Shown here: piece by piece, positions 46,061 through 54,751 of the stretch | How the letters are laid out: the number at the start of each line of letters is the position of its first letter | How positions within the stretch are numbered: the stretch's first letter is position 1 | Assembly: GCF_006517395.1 (NCBI RefSeq) | Contig: NZ_VDCY01000002.1 | Location: 310,001 to 374,000, forward strand | Source: Terrilactibacillus laevilacticus | GTDB lineage: Bacteria > Bacillota > Bacilli > Bacillales > Sporolactobacillaceae | DNA: 64,000 nucleotides | Reading direction: 5' to 3' | Made by a program: the position numbers and the translations under genes | Notes under the pieces: generated by a model | Told to the model about the DNA's origin: nothing | What the model saw: the letters and a program-made list of their open reading frames with translations, nothing else | Databases searched by the model: none

Positions 46061-46109
46061 CCCACCTTAACGGGCAGTAAAGACCCCCCTGATGGAAGTT
46101 TCACTTTAT
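46061..46109 (+). repeat. R2 short copy overlapping the rlmN stop codon
   Basis: It begins CCCACCTTAACGGGCAG and ends GGAAGTTTCACTTTAT, nearly the same as the copy at 43917. Its last bases (TTTATCTT) include the reverse complement of the rlmN stop codon. Confidence 0.7.
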
Positions 46110-47173
46110 CTTGCTTTTTCTTTTTTTATTTGTTTACTTCTCAATTGACCGCATGCGGCATCAATATCTGTACCATGTTCTTTACGTACCACGCAGTTAA
46201 TGCCTTTCTTCTGAAGTGTTTCATAGAATGTTTGAATGGCTTCTGGTGTACTTCGTTGATATTGGTCATGCTCAAATACAGGGTTATAAGGAATTAAATT
46301 TACATAGGCAAGATGCCGTTTGTTCGCCAGTAGTTTGGCAAGCTGCAAGGCTTCTTCTTTATGATCATTGACATCTTTTAATAAAATATATTCAAATGTA
46401 ATTCGACGATTTGTTTTCTGTAAATAATAATCGATCGCTTGCATCAATTTGGCCAATGGAAAGGCCTTATTGATTTTCATTATCCGTGTGCGAAGTTCAT
46501 CATTTGGTGCATGTAAGGAAATGGCTAGATTCACTTGTAAATTGAGATCCGCAAACTCATATATTTTATGAGCAAGTCCACTTGTTGACACGGTGATATG
46601 TCTCGCTCCAATAGCTAGCCCTTGCTGAGAATTAATGATGTTCAAGAAATCAACGAGATGATCAAAATTATCAAATGGCTCGCCAATTCCCATGACGACC
46701 ACATGACTTACCCGCTCTTCTTTTCCTTCTTGATCAAAATGATATTGGACATTCATAATTTGTTCGACAATTTCACCGCTTGTTAGATCACGGTTCTTTT
46801 TCAATAATCCGCTTGCACAAAAGGTACAGCCGATATTACATCCTACTTGCGTCGTTACACAAACAGATAAGCCATATTTTTGTCTCATCAGCACCGTTTC
46901 AATTAAATTACCATCCTGCAATTGGAATAGAAACTTGATTGTACCGTCGGCTGATTCCTGTTTGATTTGTTGCTTCAATGTATGCAATACAAAGTGATCT
47001 TCCAAAAGTTGAATACACGCTTTGTTAACATTATTCATATCTGAGAAGGCTGTCACTCGTTTAACGTAGATCCAGTCCCATATTTGCTTTGCCCGAAACG
47101 CTTTCTGTCCATGTTCGACTAGCCAATTGGTTAATTTATCAAACGTTAATCCGTAAATGGATTCTTTATTCAT
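46106..47173 (-). CDS. rlmN: 23S rRNA A2503 / tRNA A37 methyltransferase
   Basis: A 355-residue radical SAM enzyme. The cluster motif is [14 protein letters not shown], and [33 protein letters not shown] and the C-terminal catalytic Cys in [17 protein letters not shown] are all present. It makes 2-methyladenosine in 23S rRNA and some tRNAs. It is monocistronic. The C-terminal end ([11 protein letters not shown]) ends inside a short R2 repeat. Confidence 0.97.
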   Translation of the reverse strand: MNKESIYGLTFDKLTNWLVEHGQKAFRAKQIWDWIYVKRVTAFSDMNNVNKACIQLLEDHFVLHTLKQQIKQESADGTIKFLFQLQDGNLIETVLMRQKYGLSVCVTTQVGCNIGCTFCASGLLKKNRDLTSGEIVEQIMNVQYHFDQEGKEERVSHVVVMGIGEPFDNFDHLVDFLNIINSQQGLAIGARHITVSTSGLAHKIYEFADLNLQVNLAISLHAPNDELRTRIMKINKAFPLAKLMQAIDYYLQKTNRRITFEYILLKDVNDHKEEALQLAKLLANKRHLAYVNLIPYNPVFEHDQYQRSTPEAIQTFYETLQKKGINCVVRKEHGTDIDAACGQLRSKQIKKEKAR

Positions 47174-47282
47174 TCAGTAACCTCATTTCATTTAGTGCAT
47201 TAATTCTATACTACTCAAAATAAAGCATGGTCGCAACATATACGGACAATAACCCACAATTAACCACATATATTAGAAGAAT

Positions 47283-48335
47283 CTATTCCTTTTGTCGCCT
47301 AAGCCTGATCTTCTTCGCTGGCCTTTTATAGTTTACACCAAGAACATCTATAAGGAAGACAAAGACTGGAATACCTACAATCAATCCCCATATACCAAAG
47401 AAATGTTCTGAGAAAATGAGAATGACAAACGTATAAAAGACTGGTAAATCTGTCTTTGAAGACATCAGTTTCGGATTCAATATATAAGCTTCAAGAGCAT
47501 GTACAATGAGGATCGTTAATACCATGTAAACAACATCTTTAAATCCGCCTATAGTATAACCAATAATGCATAGAGGTATTAACGAGATCACAACACCAGC
47601 AACAGGTATTAAACTAAGGACAAATACCATAATTATTAAACTAAATAATTGCGGGAAATGCAAAAACCATAGTACGATAGCTGTCACAGCCGTATTGACA
47701 ATGGCAATAAGAAACTGCGCTTCAAGCACTTTCCCAAACGTCCCAACAAAACGCGAGCCAAAGAAAGCAAGTTCATCATACAGAAATCCAATCTTACTAT
47801 CCTTAAATCCTCTTGAAAACTGTATGAGCCTTTCTTTTTCCAGGGAAAAGAATAAACTTAATAATAGGGCAAGGAAGAAACTAATAACAAGTGAGCCAAA
47901 CTGCGAAAAAGAAGATAGAATAATTTTAAGGCTCGATTTCAAATAAGCATCAACATGGTATTCTTGAAGTTTGTCAACAGCCAAGTTGACCAAATTTAAA
48001 ATGCCAGAATGACTGGTGTGTTTAAAATAATCCACCGTCTGATTATATAATTGTAACGTTTGCTTGGTAATAATCGGTAAATAAATGGTAACAGCAATGT
48101 AAATACCTAAAACTATTAATAAATATAAGATCACAACCACTAGTTTTCTTGGTATATTGATTGTACGATGAACGACCGTTTCCAATCTGTCAATTAAGAA
48201 TGTGAAAATAAACGTTAGTAAAATTAAATCAATTAAACTCCTTAATAGAAACAATATGAAAATGAGTAAAGCAAAAATAAGCAACCGCCTTATGCCACTT
48301 TGATGTTTCTGTATATACTTAACTAACACATCCAT
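47283..48335 (-). CDS. AI-2E family transporter (PerM/YdbI-like)
   Basis: A 350-residue membrane protein with helices near both ends and a long amphipathic middle, as in the AI-2E/PerM family. Typical pieces are VFVLSLIPVAGVVISLIPL and GFKDVVYMVLTILIVHALEA, with the conserved ILNPKLMSSKTDLPVFYTF segment. Members export signals or act as sodium/proton exchangers; the role here is not known. The C-terminus is strongly basic. Confidence 0.9.
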   Translation of the reverse strand: MDVLVKYIQKHQSGIRRLLIFALLIFILFLLRSLIDLILLTFIFTFLIDRLETVVHRTINIPRKLVVVILYLLIVLGIYIAVTIYLPIITKQTLQLYNQTVDYFKHTSHSGILNLVNLAVDKLQEYHVDAYLKSSLKIILSSFSQFGSLVISFFLALLLSLFFSLEKERLIQFSRGFKDSKIGFLYDELAFFGSRFVGTFGKVLEAQFLIAIVNTAVTAIVLWFLHFPQLFSLIIMVFVLSLIPVAGVVISLIPLCIIGYTIGGFKDVVYMVLTILIVHALEAYILNPKLMSSKTDLPVFYTFVILIFSEHFFGIWGLIVGIPVFVFLIDVLGVNYKRPAKKIRLRRQKE

Positions 48336-48514
48336 AAAATCTTAATCTCCGTTTCTATTTTGGCATATTTACTAGATCAAAAGACTTACTATGTATTCAA
48401 ATAGGACTTATTAAAAAATCATATGTGAATCTTTAAAACCTCTATGTAATTTTATTATTTCCTAATATAATAATTTTAACATAATTTTCTCTATTCATTT
48501 AGAAAATTATTATT

Positions 48515-48641
48515 AGTGCGTGTTCAAAAAGGTGACAAATTAGAAGCAAGAAGATCAAGGCGGCGCTGTTTTGAGGACCGGAAAAACGAGCGGGCGTCGA
48601 GATACGTAGCTTATCATTTGGTGACTTTTTGAACAACCTCT
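48515..48641 (+). repeat. R1 modular repeat, copy D (127 bp, shortest)
   Basis: Short left module and a single GAGGACCGG box; the 29-bp central unit is absent, as expected if the two boxes recombined. It lies between the AI-2E gene start and the SorC gene end. Confidence 0.92.
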
Positions 48642-48716
48642 ATTAGGATGATTTAGTTTTACGGAGTAACATATTATAATTAGTTTAATCCATTTTCCAT
48701 GATCGAGGTACGATTT

Positions 48717-48744
48717 GAAACAGGTGGGATTTACCACCTGTTTC
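48717..48744 (-). terminator. Hairpin at the end of the SorC-family gene
   Basis: GAAACAGGTGG and its complement form an 11-bp stem that overlaps the stop codon. The T tract is poor. Confidence 0.6.
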
Positions 48745-49708
48745 ATTTATCCTCTGTTTGATTAAGAATTTCCCTTGCCGTTTCTTCGGTCGTCACAAGT
48801 GTATTCATATATCGACCATTTAATGCACCAATGATGCCGGATACCTTTTCAGGTGATTCGGCTACACCAATCGAATAGCGCACCTTTTTGATTTGATTAA
48901 GATCCATAGCAATCGTTCGATCTGAGATACTTGTTTGAATCCTTTTCCCATTTATATCAAAAAATTGTGAACAAATATCTCCCGTGACATGACTTTTCTT
49001 TAATTTTCTGGTTGTTTCTCTTCCGTAAAAATTAAGCCATGTTGAAGTCTCTGATATTTCTAATGAACCAATACCAAATACGGCAATTGAAATATTTTTC
49101 CATACGTCAGCAAACATTTTAAAATAGTTGGATTCCATAATGGCATCGCGTATCTCCTTTTGTTCCATAACGGCAGGCACATCAATCATCAGTGATTTTC
49201 CATTTAGTTTTAAAGATGCTTGATAACAGATCGTATTCACGTGATACTGAGTATCTAACTTTCCTGCAGGACCTCCAATCAATGGAACACAAAGAATATT
49301 TTGTTTCTTATCCTGTAGTCTTAGTGCTTCAACAACAGCTGCCAAACTACTTCCCCATGAGAAACCAATCATATCATCTTCTCTATTAATTCGTTCTAAC
49401 AGGCTCGCACATGCCTGTCCAATCGCATTCAAACGTAAATGTTTAGGTTGGTCGGAATCAATTGGTACAACAATTGCTTCCTTCAGGTCGAAACGCTTTT
49501 TTAGCTCATTCTCAATTGCCTCATTATTCCCTGCATCATAATTGATTATAATTTTGACAATGCCTTCTTCACGACTTTTTTTTAACATTCGGCTAATGGT
49601 CGTACGGTAAATTCCGAGCTCCTTAGATATTTGGCTTTGCGTCATGTCCTGTTCATAATACATGTGGGCAATTTTTATTAATAGCTTCTTTTCATTCGAA
49701 TTTGTCAT
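48743..49708 (-). CDS. SorC-family sugar-responsive regulator
   Basis: A 321-residue regulator. An N-terminal helix-turn-helix (DMTQSQISKELGIYRTTISR, residues 20-40) is followed by the SorC/DeoR-type sugar-phosphate-binding domain (IGFSWGSSLAAVVEAL, VFGIGSLE). It is transcribed away from an rpiA-like gene and an oxidoreductase, so it most likely controls that pair in response to a sugar phosphate. Confidence 0.9.
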   Translation of the reverse strand: MTNSNEKKLLIKIAHMYYEQDMTQSQISKELGIYRTTISRMLKKSREEGIVKIIINYDAGNNEAIENELKKRFDLKEAIVVPIDSDQPKHLRLNAIGQACASLLERINREDDMIGFSWGSSLAAVVEALRLQDKKQNILCVPLIGGPAGKLDTQYHVNTICYQASLKLNGKSLMIDVPAVMEQKEIRDAIMESNYFKMFADVWKNISIAVFGIGSLEISETSTWLNFYGRETTRKLKKSHVTGDICSQFFDINGKRIQTSISDRTIAMDLNQIKKVRYSIGVAESPEKVSGIIGALNGRYMNTLVTTEETAREILNQTEDK

Positions 49709-49810
49709 AAATGTTCTCTAACCTCGCAAGGATCATTTTTAAATATTCGTCTAATTACATGGTAAAAAATTAAGTTTAATATATTTTTTGACTTTTAACT
49801 CTTTTTTTCA

Positions 49811-49839
49811 TTGACAGGTAATATCGGTGAAGGTATACT
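49811..49839 (+). promoter_or_regulatory. Sigma-A promoter of the rpiA-like operon
   Basis: TTGACA (49811-49816), 17 bp, TATACT (49834-49839): a near-consensus promoter about 97 bp before the start codon. Confidence 0.8.
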
Positions 49840-49872
49840 AAAGGCAATTATTAGCACATATTATATCACAAA

Positions 49873-49884
49873 GCACAATTGTGC
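49873..49884. promoter_or_regulatory. Perfect palindrome, candidate SorC-family operator
   Basis: GCACAATTGTGC is a perfect 12-bp palindrome lying about 30 bp after the -10 box, in the gap between the divergent regulator and its likely target operon. Confidence 0.5.
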
Positions 49885-49935
49885 AACCACTTTTGGCCTC
49901 GACCCATTCTTTTATATCCTAAAGGAGATGATGAG

Positions 49936-50637
49936 GTGAGAAACATAAAACAAGAATGTGCTCAAGCTGCATCAAAGTTAATAAGAGATCACTCCATTAT
50001 TGGCTTAGGTGGAGGAAGTACGATAACTTATTTAATTCAATACATTAAGCAACAAAATTTGCACGTTAACATAGTGACACCTTCATTTACTACAAAATCT
50101 CTCTGCCTCAGAAACGGCTTAAATGTCTTACATACTAGTTTCATCGATCACATTGACATCGCATTTGATGGATGTGATGAGGTGGATAAGGATTTCAATG
50201 CCTTAAAAAGTGGTGGTGGCATTCATACAAAAGAGAAATTGATTGCTAATATGGCAAATGAGTATATCTTACTTGTAGATGAATCTAAATTTGTGAGCGC
50301 ATTAACTTTTAAACAACCCATTGTGCTTGAAGTATTGGAAGATGCTTTAGAATATGTAAGTAAGACTATCATTGAACTTGGAGGAGAACCTAACTACAGA
50401 AAGAGTGCTGTGAAAGATGGAGTGACCATTAGTGATAACGGCCACTTATTAATTGATGCAACTTTCGATCATGTAGAAGATATTCCAAAACTCGAAGATC
50501 AATTAAATTCTATAAGCGGTGTCATTGATACCTCTCTTTTTACAAAAGTGATTACGAAAGTGATCGTTGCTAAGGAGGATGGCATTGAAGTGTATTCAAA
50601 AAACGATCAATCATATAGGGTGAAGATTCATGAATAA
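49936..50637 (+). CDS. rpiA: Ribose-5-phosphate isomerase A-like protein
   Basis: A 233-residue protein with the RpiA motifs in slightly altered form: GLGGGSTITYLI, FDGCDEVD and LKSGGGIHTKEKLIA with the catalytic region. The GTG at 49936, preceded by AGGAGATGATGAG, gives the usual length. RpiA interconverts ribose and ribulose 5-phosphates. The divergent motifs and the pairing with a SorC regulator and a Gfo/Idh enzyme suggest a dedicated sugar pathway rather than the housekeeping copy. Confidence 0.85.
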   Translation: MRNIKQECAQAASKLIRDHSIIGLGGGSTITYLIQYIKQQNLHVNIVTPSFTTKSLCLRNGLNVLHTSFIDHIDIAFDGCDEVDKDFNALKSGGGIHTKEKLIANMANEYILLVDESKFVSALTFKQPIVLEVLEDALEYVSKTIIELGGEPNYRKSAVKDGVTISDNGHLLIDATFDHVEDIPKLEDQLNSISGVIDTSLFTKVITKVIVAKEDGIEVYSKNDQSYRVKIHE

Positions 50638-51598
50638 ATTAAATTGGGCGATACTTGGACCAGGAAACATTGCAGCAGAATTCGCTAAAGCATTAAACGA
50701 AGTCAATGGAACGATCTATGCGGTTGGATCAAGGAAGCTAGATAAAGCAAAAGAATTCCAGAAAAAGTTTCACGTAGAAAAAGCCTTTGGTGACTATAAT
50801 GACATGCTACAAGATCAAAATATTGATGTCGTATACATTTCGACTCCACATTCAAATCACTATGAATATATCATGAAAAGCTTACAAAGCAACAAGCATG
50901 TTCTCTGCGAAAAAGCTATTACAGTGAATGACAAGCAATTAAGTGAAATTGTACAATTAGCCGAAGAAAAAAAATTAGTTGTTGCCGAAGCCATGACCAT
51001 TTATCATATGCCTTTATACAAAAAGTTACGTAAAATTCTCCAATCTAACAAATTAGGCAAAGTTAAAATGATTCAAGTCTCCTTTGGTAGTTTAAAAGAA
51101 TATGATGTAAACAACCGTTTTTTCAATAAAGATCTTGCAGGCGGAGCTCTACTAGATATCGGTACTTATGCTCTTTCATTTACACGGTTCTTTTTGTCGC
51201 AAAAGCCACATGAAGTTTTAACCACTGTTAAGGAATTTGAAACTGGAGTAGATGAACAATCTGGCATTATTTTAAAAAACAAGGCTGACGAGATGGCTGT
51301 CATTTCACTAACAATGCGATCAAAAATGCCTAAAAGAGGTATTGTTGCTTGTGAAAAAGGCTATATCACGGTTGAAAACTTTCCTCGGGCTCAGGTTGCT
51401 ACGATCGCCTATCCTGATGGTCATGTCGAAGTGATCGAAGCTGGTGATACGGAAAAGGCTCTTAATTATGAAATTATCGATATGCAAAATTATTTTTTAA
51501 ATAAAAGTAGCGAAGAAACATTGGAACTCTCTGTTGACGTGATGGATATCATGAGTAACATTAGACATCAATGGGGGATAACCTATCCTTTTGAATAA
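50630..51598 (+). CDS. Gfo/Idh/MocA family oxidoreductase
   Basis: A 322-residue NAD(P)-dependent dehydrogenase: N-terminal Rossmann fold (AILGPGNIAAEFAKAL), then ISTPHSNHYEY and LCEKAITVN (catalytic Lys in the EKP-like motif, here EKA), and GGALLDIGTYA. It overlaps the rpiA-like gene by 8 bp. It probably oxidises a sugar or cyclitol derivative. EKA instead of EKP is a small deviation. Confidence 0.9.
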   Translation: MNKLNWAILGPGNIAAEFAKALNEVNGTIYAVGSRKLDKAKEFQKKFHVEKAFGDYNDMLQDQNIDVVYISTPHSNHYEYIMKSLQSNKHVLCEKAITVNDKQLSEIVQLAEEKKLVVAEAMTIYHMPLYKKLRKILQSNKLGKVKMIQVSFGSLKEYDVNNRFFNKDLAGGALLDIGTYALSFTRFFLSQKPHEVLTTVKEFETGVDEQSGIILKNKADEMAVISLTMRSKMPKRGIVACEKGYITVENFPRAQVATIAYPDGHVEVIEAGDTEKALNYEIIDMQNYFLNKSSEETLELSVDVMDIMSNIRHQWGITYPFE

Positions 51599-51611
51599 AT
51601 AATGATAAAAA

Positions 51612-51892
51612 TGCGTGTTCAAAAAGGTGACAAATGAAAAGGGCTACTGCCTTAGTACGCTGGCATCCTGCCAGAACGAGAGTAACTAGCCCTTCCTGGG
51701 CGCCAGAGGATAAGAGGGGCGCAGTTCCTTAGGACACCGGCATTCCACATGATGTAGTAGCGTCAAGAGCCAGCCACAGGACGTGAGCGACTTTAGCTAG
51801 CGATCCTCTTGTATCCCCACTACATGAGGACCGGAAAAACGAGCGGGCGACGAGATTCGCACTAACATTTGGTGACTTTTTGAACAACCTCT
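51612..51892 (+). repeat. R1 modular repeat, copy E (281 bp)
   Basis: Long left module (with GTACGCTGGCATCCTGCCAG) and long central module (CCACATGATG, then CCACAGGACGTGAGCGA). It lies between the convergent oxidoreductase and pepC genes and touches the pepC terminator. Confidence 0.92.
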
Positions 51893-51894
51893 AG

Positions 51895-51937
51895 AAAAAA
51901 GGCTGCCACTAATCAATAGAGTAATGGCAGCCTTTTG
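51895..51937 (-). terminator. pepC terminator
   Basis: GGCTGCCA and TGGCAGCC form the stem, with an A/T tract on each side. It begins 2 bp after R1 copy E. Confidence 0.85.
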
Positions 51938-51994
51938 TTATGTGGAGAGCAAAGTCAGATGTCTTCCATGTTTTTGCTGTTAGACCTATACACT

Positions 51995-53338
51995 CTAATA
52001 TCTCAACATAGCTAGGGACCCCATAGGATCCCATGGTTTGAGACTAATTGGTTCCTTTTCCAAAGCTTTTTTCAATTCTTCGGAAAGGTATTTTTTATGA
52101 ATGACCACTTGATATGTATATTCATCCATCCAATTATCGCTCATAACAAAGTATCCTTTATTTCCCCATTTTTCTCCCCAACTATTTTCCACTTTCCAGC
52201 GGTTCGGTTTGTTATCAATCAGATTGACCCCTGTTAAGACCATGGCATGCGTTAAGGCACTACCCATATAATTGAGGCGATCCGACTTACTCATGCCTGA
52301 TTTGAAACCAAAGGCTTTCTCATAATCATAAAGACTCGTATCCATAATCCCATGAACTTGACTAGAATATTTACCTACATCACAACCAAACCAGACGCTC
52401 TCATTGTCTTTAATCTGCTCGACAGCAAGCGTCTTCAATGTCTCCATATCAACATTTAAGTATTGAATCTTTTTACCCCCAACCACATTACCAAGGTATT
52501 GAACGGTATAAGTTTTACCGAATGGTTTATCTTCTGTTGGAGCGTTAATCACACTGACATAATCGTTCAAATTTACGCCAATATACTTATCATAAAATTC
52601 TTTTGGTGTGATATTTAAATCCCTATGAAACTTCTTATCGTCATTTCGATATTCAAAATCAAATGTTTTAGGAGGCTCACCTAAAGCATAGGCCAGAATT
52701 CGATAGATTTCGGACAACATATGATCCTTTGTCTTATCAAGTTCTCCCGGAGATCCTTTGCCGTTAACCAATTCTCTTAACTTCAATGCATCTTCTCTTA
52801 ATCTTTCATTAAGTAAAGCGTTTAAACGCATTGACTTTTCACTTTGAAAAGTTTCTGGCATGGCTTGCTTTGGTACAACGCCATATTTTTCGATCAGAGA
52901 AACGAGCATATCCCATTGTCCACCATCTTGCTGAGGCGTTGCCAGCAAAAAAGAAACTAATCGGCCATCTAGCGGCTCTTGAGCGGTTTTTATGATACTT
53001 TCTAAAAAATAATTCGATTTCTCAAATTTATCCCAGAAATTCATATAATTTTGTGATAGCTCAAACTGTTTGATATTAAATCTTTCACTTATCTTGTGAC
53101 GAAAGATATTAAGGGCTGCAAACATCCAGCATCGACCGCTTTGTTTTTGATTCGATACTTTTCCAGTTTCAATCTCGTGTGAAAAAACAGGGTTCATTGC
53201 AACGACAGCCTCTTTATTTTCAATAGATGCAAGTATCCCATTTTTCATGATGGTATCTTTAATAATTTGATTTTCTTTTTTTGATTGAATATGATCTGAA
53301 TATTTTTGAACCATATCCATAGAAATTTCCTTAGACAC
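51995..53338 (-). CDS. pepC: Aminopeptidase C (bleomycin hydrolase family)
   Basis: A 447-residue cysteine peptidase. The catalytic Cys is in QSGRCWMFAALN, the His in THAMVLTGV and the Asn in VENSWGEKWGNKGYF, as in C1B peptidases. It trims N-terminal residues from peptides in the cytoplasm and forms a hexameric barrel in relatives. It is monocistronic. Confidence 0.96.
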   Translation of the reverse strand: MSKEISMDMVQKYSDHIQSKKENQIIKDTIMKNGILASIENKEAVVAMNPVFSHEIETGKVSNQKQSGRCWMFAALNIFRHKISERFNIKQFELSQNYMNFWDKFEKSNYFLESIIKTAQEPLDGRLVSFLLATPQQDGGQWDMLVSLIEKYGVVPKQAMPETFQSEKSMRLNALLNERLREDALKLRELVNGKGSPGELDKTKDHMLSEIYRILAYALGEPPKTFDFEYRNDDKKFHRDLNITPKEFYDKYIGVNLNDYVSVINAPTEDKPFGKTYTVQYLGNVVGGKKIQYLNVDMETLKTLAVEQIKDNESVWFGCDVGKYSSQVHGIMDTSLYDYEKAFGFKSGMSKSDRLNYMGSALTHAMVLTGVNLIDNKPNRWKVENSWGEKWGNKGYFVMSDNWMDEYTYQVVIHKKYLSEELKKALEKEPISLKPWDPMGSLAMLRY

Positions 53339-53480
53339 AGAATTTCCCCCTCACCCATAATAAACTGATGTTAAAAAGCATGAAAACTTTGTTTTATACG
53401 TATGTGCCAAATTTGTTATTATCACAACCTAGAACCTCTTAAGGTGTGTTCTCGGCCGGTTCATAAATAACTCTAAATCC

Positions 53481-54293
53481 TTATCTAGATAAAACAAGTT
53501 CATGAATCGCGTGAGCTACCCCATTTTCATTATTAGAGCGCGTTTGGTAATTGGCGATGTCTTTGACTTCTGGAATGGCATTATTCATGGCAACCCCGCA
53601 CCCAGCAAACTCAATCATACTCAGATCGTTCCCATTATCCCCCATGCATATGACTTCTTCTCTGTTTATACCTAAAGTTTCGGCTAATTTACGAACCGCA
53701 TTTCCTTTACTTGCCGCAGGATTAAGCATTTCATAGAAATAAGGCGAACTCCTTACCATTGTATAGTGTTCACGTAACTCCTGAGGGATGGCTGCAATAA
53801 CCTCATTTAGATGCTCGGGTTCATCAATAAACATGACTTTTGGTAAAAGGATATCTTCTGGAATTTCTTCTATGGCTCGGTAATGCAGAGGAACTTGCGT
53901 CATGTAGGATTCGAGTACTGTATACTTGCTGATATCTTTATTCGGTGTATACAAATTTGCAGAGTCAAAAAAATGCATATTTGTATGTAATTTTAAACTC
54001 AAATCATAAAAACGTTTTAAATCGCTATAACCTAAAGACAACTCACTAATAATTTCATTGGTGTATGTATGCTGCACAAGGGCACCATTATAGGCGATAC
54101 AATAATCTCCTTCTTGATCCAATTCAAGATCTTTAAGATAACGATGAACCCCGCCAATCGGTCTCCCTGTACAAAGCACTATTTTAACACCTTTAGCTTT
54201 TGCTGCGTGCAAGGCTGAACGAACTTCGCTAGTGACTTCATGCTGATCATTTAATAACGTTCCATCCATATCTATGGCAATTAATTTATACAT
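53481..54293 (-). CDS. Cof-type HAD phosphatase (YidA-like)
   Basis: A 270-residue HAD hydrolase with motif I DMDGTLL, motif II LCTGR, Lys in SKGNAVRKL and motif IV GDNGNDLSMI. The cap domain is of the C2 type found in sugar-phosphate phosphatases such as YidA. The ATG at 54293 follows GGGAGAGTG. Confidence 0.92.
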   Translation of the reverse strand: MYKLIAIDMDGTLLNDQHEVTSEVRSALHAAKAKGVKIVLCTGRPIGGVHRYLKDLELDQEGDYCIAYNGALVQHTYTNEIISELSLGYSDLKRFYDLSLKLHTNMHFFDSANLYTPNKDISKYTVLESYMTQVPLHYRAIEEIPEDILLPKVMFIDEPEHLNEVIAAIPQELREHYTMVRSSPYFYEMLNPAASKGNAVRKLAETLGINREEVICMGDNGNDLSMIEFAGCGVAMNNAIPEVKDIANYQTRSNNENGVAHAIHELVLSR

Positions 54294-54510
54294 TATCACA
54301 CTCTCCCGGCGTCTTTTGTAGAAATACGCTCCACAAAAAATAGTCTATTCATATTCATTTTACCTTATCTCTCGGCAAATATAAAAAAGAGTGTAAGGAC
54401 ACAGGTTAGACCCGTTAAACTTCAAGCCGTGCTGAGGTTTTCATCCCCAAATTATGTTGGAATTTTCTGACCGTTAAACGGGACAAATTTAACTACTTTC
54501 GTTCATCTAA

Positions 54511-54705
54511 AAGTGCGTGTTCAAAAAAGTGACAAACGAAAAGGGTTACTGGCTAAGTACGCTGGCATCCTGCAAGAAACGCCAGTACTAGCCCGGCCTG
54601 GGCGTCGGAGGCTAAGTGCGGCCGTGCAGTTCCCGAGGACCGGAAAAACAAGCGGGCGCTGAGGATTCGCAGCTTATCATTTGGTGACTTTTTAAAGCAA
54701 CCTCT
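54511..54705 (+). repeat. R1 modular repeat, copy F (195 bp)
   Basis: Long left module combined with the collapsed centre (one GAGGACCGG box). The right end is slightly decayed (TTTTTAAAGCAACCTC). It lies next to the malic enzyme terminator. Confidence 0.9.
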
Positions 54706-54747
54706 AAAAAAGCGGCGTATCCTGCGAAAAATACAGGGAGTACGCCG
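54706..54747 (-). terminator. Malic enzyme terminator
   Basis: On the minus strand CGGCGTACTCCCTG pairs with CAGGATACGCCGC, followed by TTTTTT. Confidence 0.88.
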
Positions 54748-54751
54748 TAGT

